Shown here: positions 1 to 10,139 of the stretch, one piece after another | Layout of the letters: every line of letters starts with the position of its first letter | How positions within the stretch are numbered: position 1 is the stretch's first letter | Source of the DNA: Phytophthora hibernalis | Lineage: Eukaryota > Oomycota > Peronosporomycetes > Peronosporales > Peronosporaceae | Reading direction: 5' to 3' | DNA: 64,000 nt | NCBI GenBank assembly: GCA_012656075.1 | Contig: JAAKBF010000159.1 | Location: 1,116,001 to 1,180,000 of the forward strand | The notes under the pieces: model-generated | What the model was told of the DNA's origin: nothing | Databases searched by the model: none | The model's input: the letters and a program-made list of their open reading frames with translations, nothing else | Program-made: the position numbers and the translations under genes

Positions 1-760
1 GTTGTTGATAGCGAAGACCAGTCGTTCGGCGATCTCGTCCCAGTCTTGTTGCAGCGGTTCTTCCGCCACTCTCACTGACTGTCTGACGGTCTTGGCTGAT
101 CGTTCTTGCTGCCCGTTTGCTTGCGGACGATAACTCAACGTGGCCCTCGACCGAGATTGCATCATCTCAGCGAATGCTTGGAAAACCTCACTCATGAACC
201 GGGGGGTCGGTCATGGCGAATCATCGTTGGAGCCCTAAACCTTCGGTAGACACACTCTTCGAACGCTTGAGCGACTTTTAATGCGGTGGTATCTGACATG
301 GCCCCATGACGAATCCTGTGAACGAGCATTGAAACAGTAACAGCGCGGTATTCCCTCGCCGAGATTTCGGCAATGGTACGACAAAATCCATCGACACCAG
401 CTGGAATGGTCTCTCGACTAGCACATTCCCAGGAGAGTACCCTCTGAACTGCGGTCGACTTTGCTTGAGCTGCAGTCTGGGCAGGACCGCACATGCCGCT
501 CAACGTCCGCGTACAGTCCGATCCAATAATTATCCATTTTCGCTCGGTGGTATGTTCGGCCGATGCCTTGGTGGCTGCCTGCTAACGAGTCGTGGCAACT
601 CTGTAATACTTCCTGAATCATCGTTGTGGGTACCACCAGACGCTTCTTGGTCTCCTCTCGGTTTTTATTACTCCACCGACGGTTCGCTCCGATAATATAC
701 AGCCCCACGTCCTCTCTTAGCGGAAACTTGTCGGCCATTTTCCATGCATCTCTCCGCACT
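1..760 (-). pseudogene. integrase fragment (H2C2 zinc-binding and start of catalytic core)
   Basis: The segment 759-418 has the N-terminal zinc-binding pattern of gypsy integrases: HDSLAGSHQGIGRTYHR, then YYWIGL-like residues, then a CPDC pair. The segment 503-192 continues in another frame into the core (VAQAFEECVYRRF, then a RHDRP region where active copies have HERDPRF). Integrase joins the retrotransposon cDNA to the chromosome. Frameshifts near 420-500 and at the window edge break the gene. The corresponding region of the second element (35469-34729) is intact and supports the call. Confidence 0.75.
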
Positions 761-1112
761 GTAACTCAGGCTAGCTTCTTCGCCTCGGAGAACGGCCTTG
801 AGGTTTACCCACCTTAGCTCCTCGTCCTGGGAAGCGGAGATCCTTCGTCTTCGCTCTTCTTGAATGGTTACCGGGTCGACATCGTTTGCGTTTGGTGTTC
901 TGACGCTTGCCTCGGTCGTAGGTAGCTCGATTTCTGCTTCGTTCTGATTCTCTGAGGCTACCTCATCTGCTTCGTCTCGTCGTGTTACGTCATCCTGGCT
1001 CATCACCGAGGGCTCGTTTCAAACCGGACACGCTTCTTTTGTGCTCTCGCTTGTCGACGGGTCCTGACGGTTATGTAATCCGCCACATCCCTCACAAAAT
1101 CAAAAAAATTTG

Positions 1113-2110
1113 TTACAGGGTACTTAGTGTGCCATACGAGTCCGGGCTAGGTTGACCGACGCTCTCGTCGGCGGCCGCTTCGCCGAGCGTTGGCGTGGCG
1201 ACCTCAGGCGAAGGCTCTCGTCGATTCGGTTGAGCTCGACTAACTCCGTTTTCCTGGTTTCGGCCGACACCACGCTGGACTGTTTGCTGTTGAGAGCTTC
1301 TGTAGCTAACGAGTCTGCAGCTGCATTCAACTCTCGGATCACGTGGAGATATTTCACCGATCGAAGCTAGGCTGTGAGTTCTCGGTGGTGGTTGAGTTGG
1401 GCCATCAGAGTTTCCTTCCGACAGGCCATCACCCCAGGGACTGCTGGGTTGCGAGTCTCGAGTCTCCCACCACAATTAAATCCTCGGTGCCGTGCTTCAG
1501 CGCTGTCAAGACACCATTGCTCATACCTGCGTCTCAGCGAGGTTTACTGTGGTCGTCTCGAGATAAGCACTCGCAGCCGTCACTACCGTCCATTACGGTA
1601 ATTTCCATATTATCCATGAGCAACTACCATACCCGCCATTCTTCTCCGTCATGCCTGATCCATCAAAACACATCACCAAACCATTGTTAGGCATGCATAT
1701 AGCAAGTGTGCATCCATTTGAGCAGTCGGCGACCCTCGTGACGGTGGCGTCACCTAGGCTAACCAGTCTTCCAGTTCAACAAAGCTGGTAAGCCCAGCTT
1801 GTAGTAGCTGAGCACACAATCGTTCCTTGACTCGGTTGACCTTTAGTTGCCAAGGGGACGACATGACTGTGAAGTGGGTCGTACGACCGAACAATGTCTT
1901 CGACTTATGTACCCAATTCAGTGTCGAGAACGGAGTGTAGACATGGATAGTCCGTCCGACCCGTTGGGTGTAACACACTTTCAACAGTAACAGCGAAGCT
2001 AACACCTGCTTCACGGCCGGGTGGTAATTCATCTCGGCGTCTTTCAGTACGCAGCCGCAGAATGTAACTTGCCATCGTGATACTGCATCAGAGTGGAACT
2101 CAGAACCCAC
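1113..2110 (-). pseudogene. RNase H and RT-RNase H connection fragment
   Basis: The stretch 2110-1754 encodes the end of the RT and the connection to RNase H, with pieces such as VTFCGCVLKDAEMNYHP and PVKQ-type residues common in gypsy pol. The stretch 1357-1124 ends with RELNAAADSLATEAL, matching the C-terminal ADxLATxAL signature of retroelement RNase H. RNase H degrades RNA in the RNA-DNA hybrid during reverse transcription. Several frame changes separate the pieces, so this is a remnant. Confidence 0.6.
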
Positions 2111-2289
2111 TCATTAGCAAATAACGTCACGTGCACCTCTTTTGCTCGGTCAAAGTGTCGTAGTATCGGCGCGTCTGGAACCTTCTGTTGTAGCACCGCG
2201 AAACTTCGGTGAGCCGCGGATGGGATCCCCGCCGGTGTAAAGTCATCATCCTTGAGTTGGTACAGGGCAGCCCCGTAGACGGCAAAGTC

Positions 2290-3297
2290 TTAAATAAATC
2301 TGCTGTAATAGCTCAACGCACTGAGGAATGACTGCATTCCTTTCTTCGATGACGGGAACGGCAGCTCCGTCACTGTCTTCAACTTCTTTGGATCGGCCCG
2401 AATGCCGTCGATCGACACTTCATGCGACAGAAAATCCACTCGGCCTTGTACGAAAATGCTCTTCGTGAAACTCAAACTGATCCGACACTCAGCGAACCGT
2501 TGAAGCAGTCGGTCCAGGGTGCTAGACAAGAGTCAAAAGTCTCGGGCCGAAACAAATATCGTCCACGAACGACCGCCGATCGAACACGGGCACCAACGAG
2601 GATTCATCTGCTTCCCCGTGGAGAACATTACCGCTACAGTGCTATTCACCACTTGGGTCACCGCGTTGAGCGTCACCGAGGACTCGAGGTCGGCCTCGAA
2701 CTTGGTCGGAAAAGGTGTCAAAACCTCGGATAGTCGTGCAGAACCGTTGGTCATCCCTGTTCTTGCTGCCTTAGCGGCCGCTTCAGCCGACCGCATCAAC
2801 TCAGAGAACTGGTCCCAACCAACCTTGGGCTGAACGAACCCCATAGAGCGTTATCAATCATTCGTTGGTAAATCATCTGTACGTTCTTCAGGTCAAACGG
2901 CATACGCAGCCACTCAAAGTAGCCGAGTGCACAAACGAAGGCCGAGATTTTCCGAGCTCTCATCGTCATCATTATTGCCCAGAAGCCGCTGGCTGCATCT
3001 AAGAGCAGAACCATAGGTAGGCTCCAGGTCAGTTAACAAATCGTTGACCTACGGCATGGCATACTCCATAATCGCGGTAATTGCATTCACCATCTTGTAA
3101 TCGATGCACAGGCGAATATCAACGCCATTCTTTATCAACACGATCACAATCGAGGATGTCCAAGGGCTGCCCGAGAACGCCACCAAACGATCCTTCAACA
3201 AGCCTTGCAGTAACTCGTATAGCTTCTTCAGATGCTTCAGCGGTGTACACCGAGCCATCTGTTTAATCGGAGGATACCCTGTACGTCGATATCGCAT
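2290..3297 (-). pseudogene. reverse transcriptase fragments
   Basis: Three pieces in different frames carry RT motifs. 3297-3049 has SPWTSSIVIVLIKN and RLCIDYKMVNAIT (fingers, domains 1-2). 3014-2796 has LLLDAASGFWAIMM (domain A region) and MPFDLKNVQMIYQRMID. 2529-2290 has the thumb, with CRISLSFTKSIF and a DGIRADPKKL pattern. All three have direct counterparts in the second element at 38096-37023. The pieces are separated by frameshifts and the YVDD-box region is badly damaged, so no active enzyme is expected. Confidence 0.75.
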
Positions 3298-3299
3298 AC

Positions 3300-4150
3300 C
3301 ACGCCATAGACCGGCGGTGGCAGAGCATTTCCGCTCGAAATCATGATCTGTTCATGTTGCTTTAACACCCTGATTAATGCTCGTTGTTGCTCGGACGTGG
3401 CTTTCGGGTTCACTACGTTGGGTCCTGTATAATCCAAAACCGTCTCCGAAGCTTCGGTCAGGTCAGGCAGGAATGCCAACTCATGGGCGTAGTCGGTCAA
3501 CTCCATTTCATTTCCACATGCTCGGCCGCACCACCATGGTCATCGTCAATGTCGACAGCTGCGTTAGCAGAAACACCAGCCATAAGCGCTACGAACACAG
3601 ACTTCAGGCGGGCCTCCGAGTCTTCGGTGACCTCGGTTTCCGGTGCCTCACCGGTAATTACATCGCCGTCAACCCTGTCCGAGGATTCGGACGTGGTTGA
3701 ACCTCCCATTCCTCGGCTTCAATGTCCATAGCCACCATGTCCGAGGTTGCCAGAGTAACGGTTACTGTCGGTTGGTCGCACCCACTCGGCTGTGTGTGGC
3801 ACTCATCAACGCTCCGTAGTCGGCCCACCCGATGCCCATCTTGGTGCGTTATCGGTCGGGAATGAATCTTCCGAGGCGTCAGATATTCCCGCCGCTCGAC
3901 TGCTGGTGGTTGACGGCCAACCACTGCTCGTACAGTTTGCTTTCACGCTTCAGTAATGAGTCATCCCGACACTCAGCGTACGCCAGCACTTGCCATTCGT
4001 CGTACTTCGCCGATCGTAGCCGGGTGTAGCCGCGCCATTGCGGGAGATCGCCACGTGGTACGCATAATTCCACCGATTCGTGGTTCGAACAGTGAGCAAC
4101 CCTCGGTGACACATTAGTCAACCGGATAATCGCTGGTTGTCCTCGCTGAA
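3300..4150 (-). pseudogene. protease-RT linker of gypsy polyprotein
   Basis: Overlapping minus-strand pieces (3506-3237, 3924-3658, 4247-3879) correspond to the region between protease and RT. They include ELTDYAHELAFLPDLTEASE and a stretch ending ISSGNALPPPVYGVVCDIDVQG. The same two signatures occur in the second element (38855-38646 and 38096-37990), which shows they belong to this polyprotein. Frames change every 200-300 bp. No function beyond being a polyprotein linker can be assigned. Confidence 0.55.
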
Positions 4151-4156
4151 ACCTCG

Positions 4157-4654
4157 TCACTGTCGGCACGAGATTCCAATCCGGCGAATCCACACCTCGT
4201 GGGTGTTCAGAGATGGACGTCGTCGAGGTAGTTTGAACTCGTGCCACTCCCGTCCGGCGACTGACAGATCCTCGGTCAGGCCACCGACCACTTGTAGGCC
4301 GTATAACGCGTCATCAGCGTTCTGGGACTTCACTAAGGGGACCATTACTTCATCCGGTAACCGGTCTGTGCCATGAAACAAATCTAACCGCACTCCAGCT
4401 GGGATCATGGAGTTCGTGCCGAGGACTACATTGACTCCTGCACTATGATCCATAATCCACAACTCGAATTCATATACTCGCTCCCACCCAAGGGTGATCT
4501 TTACGAGTGCTCGGCGGCATGTCTCCATCACTCCTGGATTGATTCCTCTAACCTCCAGACTACGACCGTGGTCTGAAACCTCCCGCACGCGTAGTTTCTT
4601 TGCATAGGAAGCCGATATCACGCTCACATTCGCTCCAGTATCGAGCAGAATCAT
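4157..4654 (-). pseudogene. retropepsin (aspartic protease) of gypsy element
   Basis: The frame opens with LLDTGANVSVISASYAKKL, the DTGA active-site signature of retroviral-type aspartic proteases. It continues with a flap-like region and VVLGTNSMIPAGVRLDL, the usual second conserved block (in the second element, ILGTDFMIPAGIRLDL). This enzyme cleaves the gag-pol polyprotein in the virus-like particle. It is one of the few uninterrupted domains of element 1, but it is joined to neighbours only through frameshifts. Confidence 0.8.
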
Positions 4655-4992
4655 CCACTGCCCCGTTTACCATGGCGCGCAATCGCTTCCTCTTATCGTA
4701 GCGTTGGGATGACCACCACCCCATCCTCTCACCAGACAACAACTTGATTGCCTGGCCGAGACATCGGGGTTCATGATTGGTCACAGCCATACTCGCGATT
4801 GAAGCCTCGGTAACTGTACCAGTAGCTTCATCCTCGCATTTCACATTCGCTTCACTCTCTCTCTTCTCCATTTCCCGTCGATTTCACATAATCCACATTC
4901 AAGTCATCAGGCCGTTTGCACGAACCCGTGAACGCAAACAAATAGTTGGCGTCCATCGCAGGCTCGACTAACTGTGGCAGTCCGGTTGGGAC

Positions 4993-6646
4993 CAACCCAG
5001 TTTCAGTTGGCGAGCTGCCTAGTTTAAATGACTCCCGTAGACCAATTCTTGAAGTTCTGGCGAGAGGTCTTTCTTCTCCACCTTTGCCTTCAGAAGAGAC
5101 GCTAGCTCGTTGAATGCTTCGCACTTTCCCGCGTCGTGGACCAGCTTGCACATCTTGCACCTCTTGAAACAATAGTGTGCAGAGTGCGTGAGCCCACCAC
5201 ATGCGGCACACGGGCCATATTGACGGCGACCATCGCGTCCGCCCAGACCTCGGTTGTCTCGGTCGTCTCGGTCGTGCGAGTATTGGTTATTCCCAACCCT
5301 CGGCCGGCGATTGTCAGCCCGAGCGAACGTTCCCTCAGCGGAGTGACGACGCTCTGAGTCGTTCGCGGCAGCCACATGGCCGTGATCTCCATCCGACGCG
5401 TATTCGTCGTCTGAGTACCTCGGTCGCCCTGCTAGAGTAGTACTCCGGGTCGTAACCCTCGGCGCCATCATAACCTCCACTCAATGTCTCTGCAGGTTCC
5501 CTCGCGGGTCGACCGAGCCGTTCACATTCAACGCAGCGACCATGTCTGTCAGTGCCTCAGCTAGAGTAACCCTCGGTCGGTATTGGCGATCGTCTCGACG
5601 TCGGTTGTCATCCCGATACCGATCTTCCCGACGACGACCATCATCTCGGTCACGCCGGTAGGGGTTCCGCGAATCCTCGGGCGTCCATCGTCACGGCGAC
5701 GACTATCATCCTGGCCCTTGGGGCGTCGCACCGAGGACTCGCGTCCCTTTTCCCGCTCGCGACGTCGGAGGATATCATTTATCATGTCTTCCAGGTCGTG
5801 AATATTCTTGACCCGCACGTGACACAGACGCTCTTCCAAGGCTCGGTCTTCGCACGTATCGAGAAAGTGTTCAACATGATCCTTGGCCTCACGACCGCCG
5901 TGCTCAAAGTGTACCCCGGCGCTCCTGGCGTAGCCATTTAGCCGGTTCAGATAGTCGCAAACATGCTCCTTCTCTTCACGCCTCGCCGAGTAGTACCGTG
6001 CTTTCGCCGATTGATTAAACCGGGAACAGTAATGATACACGCAGCACTCAACAATTTCCACGTTCGTCTCGTCTTCCGCGGGAGTTGTCGGTACCAATGC
6101 AGGGCGACATCTTGGAGGCTCAGCTCGAACGCCATGCACCATTCATTCGGTGGCGTATGTATTCGCTTCATCTCGTAGATGAAGGCTCGGAGCCATTGCA
6201 TCGACTTCTCGCTCTTATCTCGGAGGCCGATATAGGGCTTGATGTTACCCAACGGGAGGTGCGTGCGTGGCGATTTCAAGCCTCGGTGTGGAATTCTCGT
6301 TCTCCATCGAGCTAAGCTCTCGGATTTGGTGTGCCCATTCTCCGGTCACGTCACCCCTTGGTCTTCCACGTCGACTGAGTCGTCGTTCGAGGAGTCATCG
6401 TGCGCATCGAAGCGTCGGTTCGTCGTCCGACCTGTACTTCGGCCCACCGTCGGAGCGGTCCGTGTACTCTCGAAACCTTTCGCCAGCCGCTCGGTACGGT
6501 CCGCTGACCGAGGCGTTACCATGTACGAATCTTGAAAGTACGCCGAAGCGGTCCCCTTCGCCGAGAACACACCCGTCCCGACCAACCTCTCGGACTGACG
6601 CCCGGGAGTTGTCGGTAGCGGAATTCGTGATGGGTCCAGCCCCTCA
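4993..6646. repeat. left arm of 1.65-kb inverted repeat
   Basis: This segment is the gag region of element 1 and reappears as its reverse complement at 8481-10136. By direct comparison I find identity along both arms except for two single-base differences. The run at 6354-6357 has 4 C here against 5 G at 8770-8774. One T of the right arm near 9447 is absent here near 5681. The left arm is in its original element context, so it is the likely source copy. Confidence 0.9.
5019..6585 (-). pseudogene. gag of gypsy element 1, frame-broken
   Basis: Capsid-type residues are seen at 6279-5947 (MQWLRAFIYEMKRI, ALHWYRQLP) and 6142-5561 (CSRFNQSAKARYYSARR, GYARSAGVHFEHGG, then DHVEHFLDTC). They are followed by an Arg/Asp-rich stretch. 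5480-5019 ends with a Cys/His-rich nucleocapsid-like region (CAACGGLTHSAHYC, then CKMCKLVHDAGKC). Gag builds the particle and binds element RNA. The frame is interrupted by stops and shifts shared with the right-arm copy, plus two extra one-base deletions. Confidence 0.75.
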
Positions 6647-7260
6647 GTCGTGCGTGGGAGGCTCGTCTGAGAGCCTCTGTAGTCAATCCTATAGCTAGTC
6701 CTATATCTAATACAAATATCCAGTGTGAACAGGTGATCCCGTACCCGCCTCTATAAGACAGAGGAGAGGGTACAAAACTGAAATGGGTACAAAGGAGGGT
6801 TTAAACTCTCGGCCGGGGATTTATTATACCCGACCGAGACCTCGGTCACTAAACTGCCGCGGTCACTCTGGCGCGGGGAATGTAATCCGCCAATCAGGGC
6901 ACGCCGGTCACTTTCTTTCAGCAGGGCAACCTTGCCGACTGGCAACCGAGCGCCCCAAAACCCAACACCACACCCCAAACGAACTCCATCTTCATAGTAT
7001 ATCAGAAATGACGACCAACTTGGTCGGCTCAACCGTAGTGATCACGGAGGTCAGTTAGCGTCATTCCCCGCACGGTTGCTCAGTCTACCGTGTTGAAATC
7101 GTAAGTCCGTATCTGTCAATCACAGTTAAAGTTTCCGCATTCCTCTTTCTCTCCACTTGTGCCATTCTTAACAATTTGCGCCGTGCATGCGGCCTCTATA
7201 GTTGATTGAAGTGAACCGACCAGGGTCAGGAGCCATCAATCACAGCGCAACAGTGGATAG
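6647..7260 (-). other. noncoding stretch, probable 5' LTR remnant of element 1
   Basis: No convincing coding sequence is visible. It lies directly upstream of gag on the minus strand, where the 5' LTR should be. On the minus strand it contains a TATA-like box, CGGGTATAATAAATCC, around 6820-6835, as expected for an LTR promoter. A TGT start for the plus-strand reading occurs near 6724. I could not fix either LTR end, a primer-binding site or a target duplication, because the partner LTR is outside the window. Confidence 0.4.
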
Positions 7261-8400
7261 CACCGACCATTCGCCAATCTGCCGCCTACCGCTCATTCCA
7301 CTCCCAGCCTCGCTTCCACCGCCATATCCAAGTCAACTTCCTCGTCGCTCGACCCCAAAGAAGCCGCGACCGACCGTATCCGTGCCGCGGTCGAAAACTC
7401 CGTCGGCTCCCCTGATCCCGACACCGTCACCAGCGCCCAGTATAAGTTCAGGAGCTGTTTACGCCCCGCCCCCGCCGATAACACTGAATCCCGTGAGCAC
7501 AATGCCCTTGACGACCTCGCGCTCGCCATCATGGCCGACGACCGGGATCTTCCCGCCACGCTCGCCAAGTCCGTTATTTTGCTGCCACCGTCCTACGATC
7601 CGGATCCAGGTGAGTCGCCAGCCTACAGCATTTTACAGCCACTTCTCGCTCCTACATCACAGTCATCTAAGCGTCCGAGACCCGCAGTTCCAACAACCCA
7701 AGTCGACGAAGAAACATAAAACGTCGTGCAAGTCCAGGTTGAAGACTCCCTGTTCAAGTTCGAGTTTCCGATCGGTGCACCGTCCACCGTCAAGAAGGGT
7801 TTAGCCGGTCTTCTCAACGCCGGCGCGCAGCTCGAAAAGGTACCGTTCCGAGTGGCGTATCTTTGGCGCGGGCAGTGGGTCTGGTATGCACAAGAATTCC
7901 CCCTCGCCCACTACCGTTTCTGGATGAAGCACCGCCGCATCTTTTTCGACTGTGCCCTATACGCTCCGATCGACTAGGCCGAAGCCCGACGCAAACATAA
8001 TCCCGTCGCTAACCAGCAGCGCCTCAGCGTCAACATCGAGGTCTTCGGCTACTACGAGTTCATGCATCGGTTTGAAAACGAGATTCACGACAACCTCATG
8101 CGGTTCGGTGGCAAGGCGGCCAAACGTTCCACGTGCGCGAAGAATAATCACGACGACGACCCGCCCGAAGAAGACTTGTCGGCTCTGTAGAACCGTGATC
8201 GTCCTCGATACGTGAAGGTTATCCACGGATGAAGAAGGGTACGCCTCCATCCCAGAGTTACTGGAACGGTCCAACACACTCGACCCCACTCACACCGCTC
8301 ACCTCCGTCTCTCATTGCGCGCACTTGCCCGTATCGTGGTCCACCCCACGACCTACACCACCAGTACGTCGTCTTCATCCACCTCTGCATTTACCTCAGC
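7261..8400 (+). pseudogene. unrecognised coding region with in-frame stops
   Basis: One frame stays protein-like from 7261 to 8190 and is broken only by TAA at 7717 and TAG at 7975. Its pieces include LDDLALAIMADDRDLP, LPPSYDPDP, then KFEFPIGAPSTVKKG, FRVAYLWRGQWVWY and FMHRFENEIHDNLMRFGGK, and an acidic end. Coding-like sequence continues one base out of frame to about 8400 (EEGYASIPELLERSN, LRLSLRALARIV). There is no ATG before 7531, so the 5' end is missing. I do not recognise the family. It may be a lost part of a transposable element. The right arm of the inverted repeat begins soon after it. Confidence 0.4.
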
Positions 8401-8433
8401 CAAACGGGCACTCCTTCGCAGCTCAGATAGACG

Positions 8434-8478
8434 GTTCATCACCCTCTCAGACTGTTCATCACCCTCTCAGACTGTTCA
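8434..8478. repeat. 20-bp tandem duplication at inverted-repeat junction
   Basis: The unit GTTCATCACCCTCTCAGACT occurs twice in a row (8434-8453 and 8454-8473) and its first five bases a third time. The tract ends two bases before the start of the right inverted-repeat arm at 8481, so it may be a repair scar. Confidence 0.85.
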
Positions 8479-8480
8479 AA

Positions 8481-10136
8481 TGAGGGGCTGGACCCATCAC
8501 GAATTCCGCTACCGACAACTCCCGGGCGTCAGTCCGAGAGGTTGGTCGGGACGGGTGTGTTCTCGGCGAAGGGGACCGCTTCGGCGTACTTTCAAGATTC
8601 GTACATGGTAACGCCTCGGTCAGCGGACCGTACCGAGCGGCTGGCGAAAGGTTTCGAGAGTACACGGACCGCTCCGACGGTGGGCCGAAGTACAGGTCGG
8701 ACGACGAACCGACGCTTCGATGCGCACGATGACTCCTCGAACGACGACTCAGTCGACGTGGAAGACCAAGGGGGTGACGTGACCGGAGAATGGGCACACC
8801 AAATCCGAGAGCTTAGCTCGATGGAGAACGAGAATTCCACACCGAGGCTTGAAATCGCCACGCACGCACCTCCCGTTGGGTAACATCAAGCCCTATATCG
8901 GCCTCCGAGATAAGAGCGAGAAGTCGATGCAATGGCTCCGAGCCTTCATCTACGAGATGAAGCGAATACATACGCCACCGAATGAATGGTGCATGGCGTT
9001 CGAGCTGAGCCTCCAAGATGTCGCCCTGCATTGGTACCGACAACTCCCGCGGAAGACGAGACGAACGTGGAAATTGTTGAGTGCTGCGTGTATCATTACT
9101 GTTCCCGGTTTAATCAATCGGCGAAAGCACGGTACTACTCGGCGAGGCGTGAAGAGAAGGAGCATGTTTGCGACTATCTGAACCGGCTAAATGGCTACGC
9201 CAGGAGCGCCGGGGTACACTTTGAGCACGGCGGTCGTGAGGCCAAGGATCATGTTGAACACTTTCTCGATACGTGCGAAGACCGAGCCTTGGAAGAGCGT
9301 CTGTGTCACGTGCGGGTCAAGAATATTCACGACCTGGAAGACATGATAAATGATATCCTCCGACGTCGCGAGCGGGAAAAGGGACGCGAGTCCTCGGTGC
9401 GACGCCCCAAGGGCCAGGATGATAGTCGTCGCCGTGACGATGGACGCTCCGAGGATTCGCGGAACCCCTACCGGCGTGACCGAGATGATGGTCGTCGTCG
9501 GGAAGATCGGTATCGGGATGACAACCGACGTCGAGACGATCGCCAATACCGACCGAGGGTTACTCTAGCTGAGGCACTGACAGACATGGTCGCTGCGTTG
9601 AATGTGAACGGCTCGGTCGACCCGCGAGGGAACCTGCAGAGACATTGAGTGGAGGTTATGATGGCGCCGAGGGTTACGACCCGGAGTACTACTCTAGCAG
9701 GGCGACCGAGGTACTCAGACGACGAATACGCGTCGGATGGAGATCACGGCCATGTGGCTGCCGCGAACGACTCAGAGCGTCGTCACTCCGCTGAGGGAAC
9801 GTTCGCTCGGGCTGACAATCGCCGGCCGAGGGTTGGGAATAACCAATACTCGCACGACCGAGACGACCGAGACAACCGAGGTCTGGGCGGACGCGATGGT
9901 CGCCGTCAATATGGCCCGTGTGCCGCATGTGGTGGGCTCACGCACTCTGCACACTATTGTTTCAAGAGGTGCAAGATGTGCAAGCTGGTCCACGACGCGG
10001 GAAAGTGCGAAGCATTCAACGAGCTAGCGTCTCTTCTGAAGGCAAAGGTGGAGAAGAAAGACCTCTCGCCAGAACTTCAAGAATTGGTCTACGGGAGTCA
10101 TTTAAACTAGGCAGCTCGCCAACTGAAACTGGGTTG
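8481..10136. repeat. right arm of 1.65-kb inverted repeat
   Basis: Reverse complement of 4993-6646, two bases longer because of the two one-base differences. Homology starts abruptly at TGAGGGGCTGG (8481) and stops after CTGGGTTG (10136), in the middle of gypsy sequence. It carries no LTR and no other element domains, so it is a copied block and not an independent insertion. It abuts the Crypton-like element on its right. The spacer between the arms is 1,834 bp. Confidence 0.9.
8542..10110 (+). pseudogene. gag copy in right arm, frame-broken
   Basis: Three pieces lie in the same frame: 8542-8883, 8986-9648 and 9649-10110. They are separated by a TAA at 8881 and a TGA at 9646. The capsid motif ALHWYRQLP at about 9030 lies in the next frame, so at least two frame changes are also present. 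The last piece holds the Cys/His region CAACGGLTHSAHYC. Apart from two bases, the damage is the same as in the left arm. The copying therefore happened after gag had decayed, or both arms descend from one assembled sequence. Confidence 0.75.
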
Positions 10137-10139
10137 TTC

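Larger units (their letters stand above)
1..7040 (-). mobile_element. Ty3/gypsy LTR retrotransposon, degenerate, 3' end outside window
   Basis: Read on the minus strand, the domains come in Ty3/gypsy order: gag (about 6585-5019), aspartic protease (4654-4157), reverse transcriptase (3297-2290), RNase H (2110-1113) and integrase (760-1). The 3' LTR would lie left of base 1. The protease-RT-RNase H-integrase order separates it from copia elements. Frames are broken many times, so no intact polyprotein is visible. The protein motifs closely resemble the complete element at 31401-43238, so both probably belong to one oomycete lineage. The right boundary is inferred from a likely LTR remnant and is uncertain by about 100 bp. 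Confidence 0.85.

Noticed and set aside
1075..1090. TGTAATCCGCC near 1075 and near 6884 as paired LTR ends
   Set aside because: The match is only about 11 bases, it is inside pol at 1075, and no wider LTR homology surrounds it.
9646..9648. Possible programmed read-through of TGA between gag and nucleocapsid
   Set aside because: The upstream and downstream frames match, but the same gag has another stop (8881) and frame changes, so ordinary decay is the simpler explanation.
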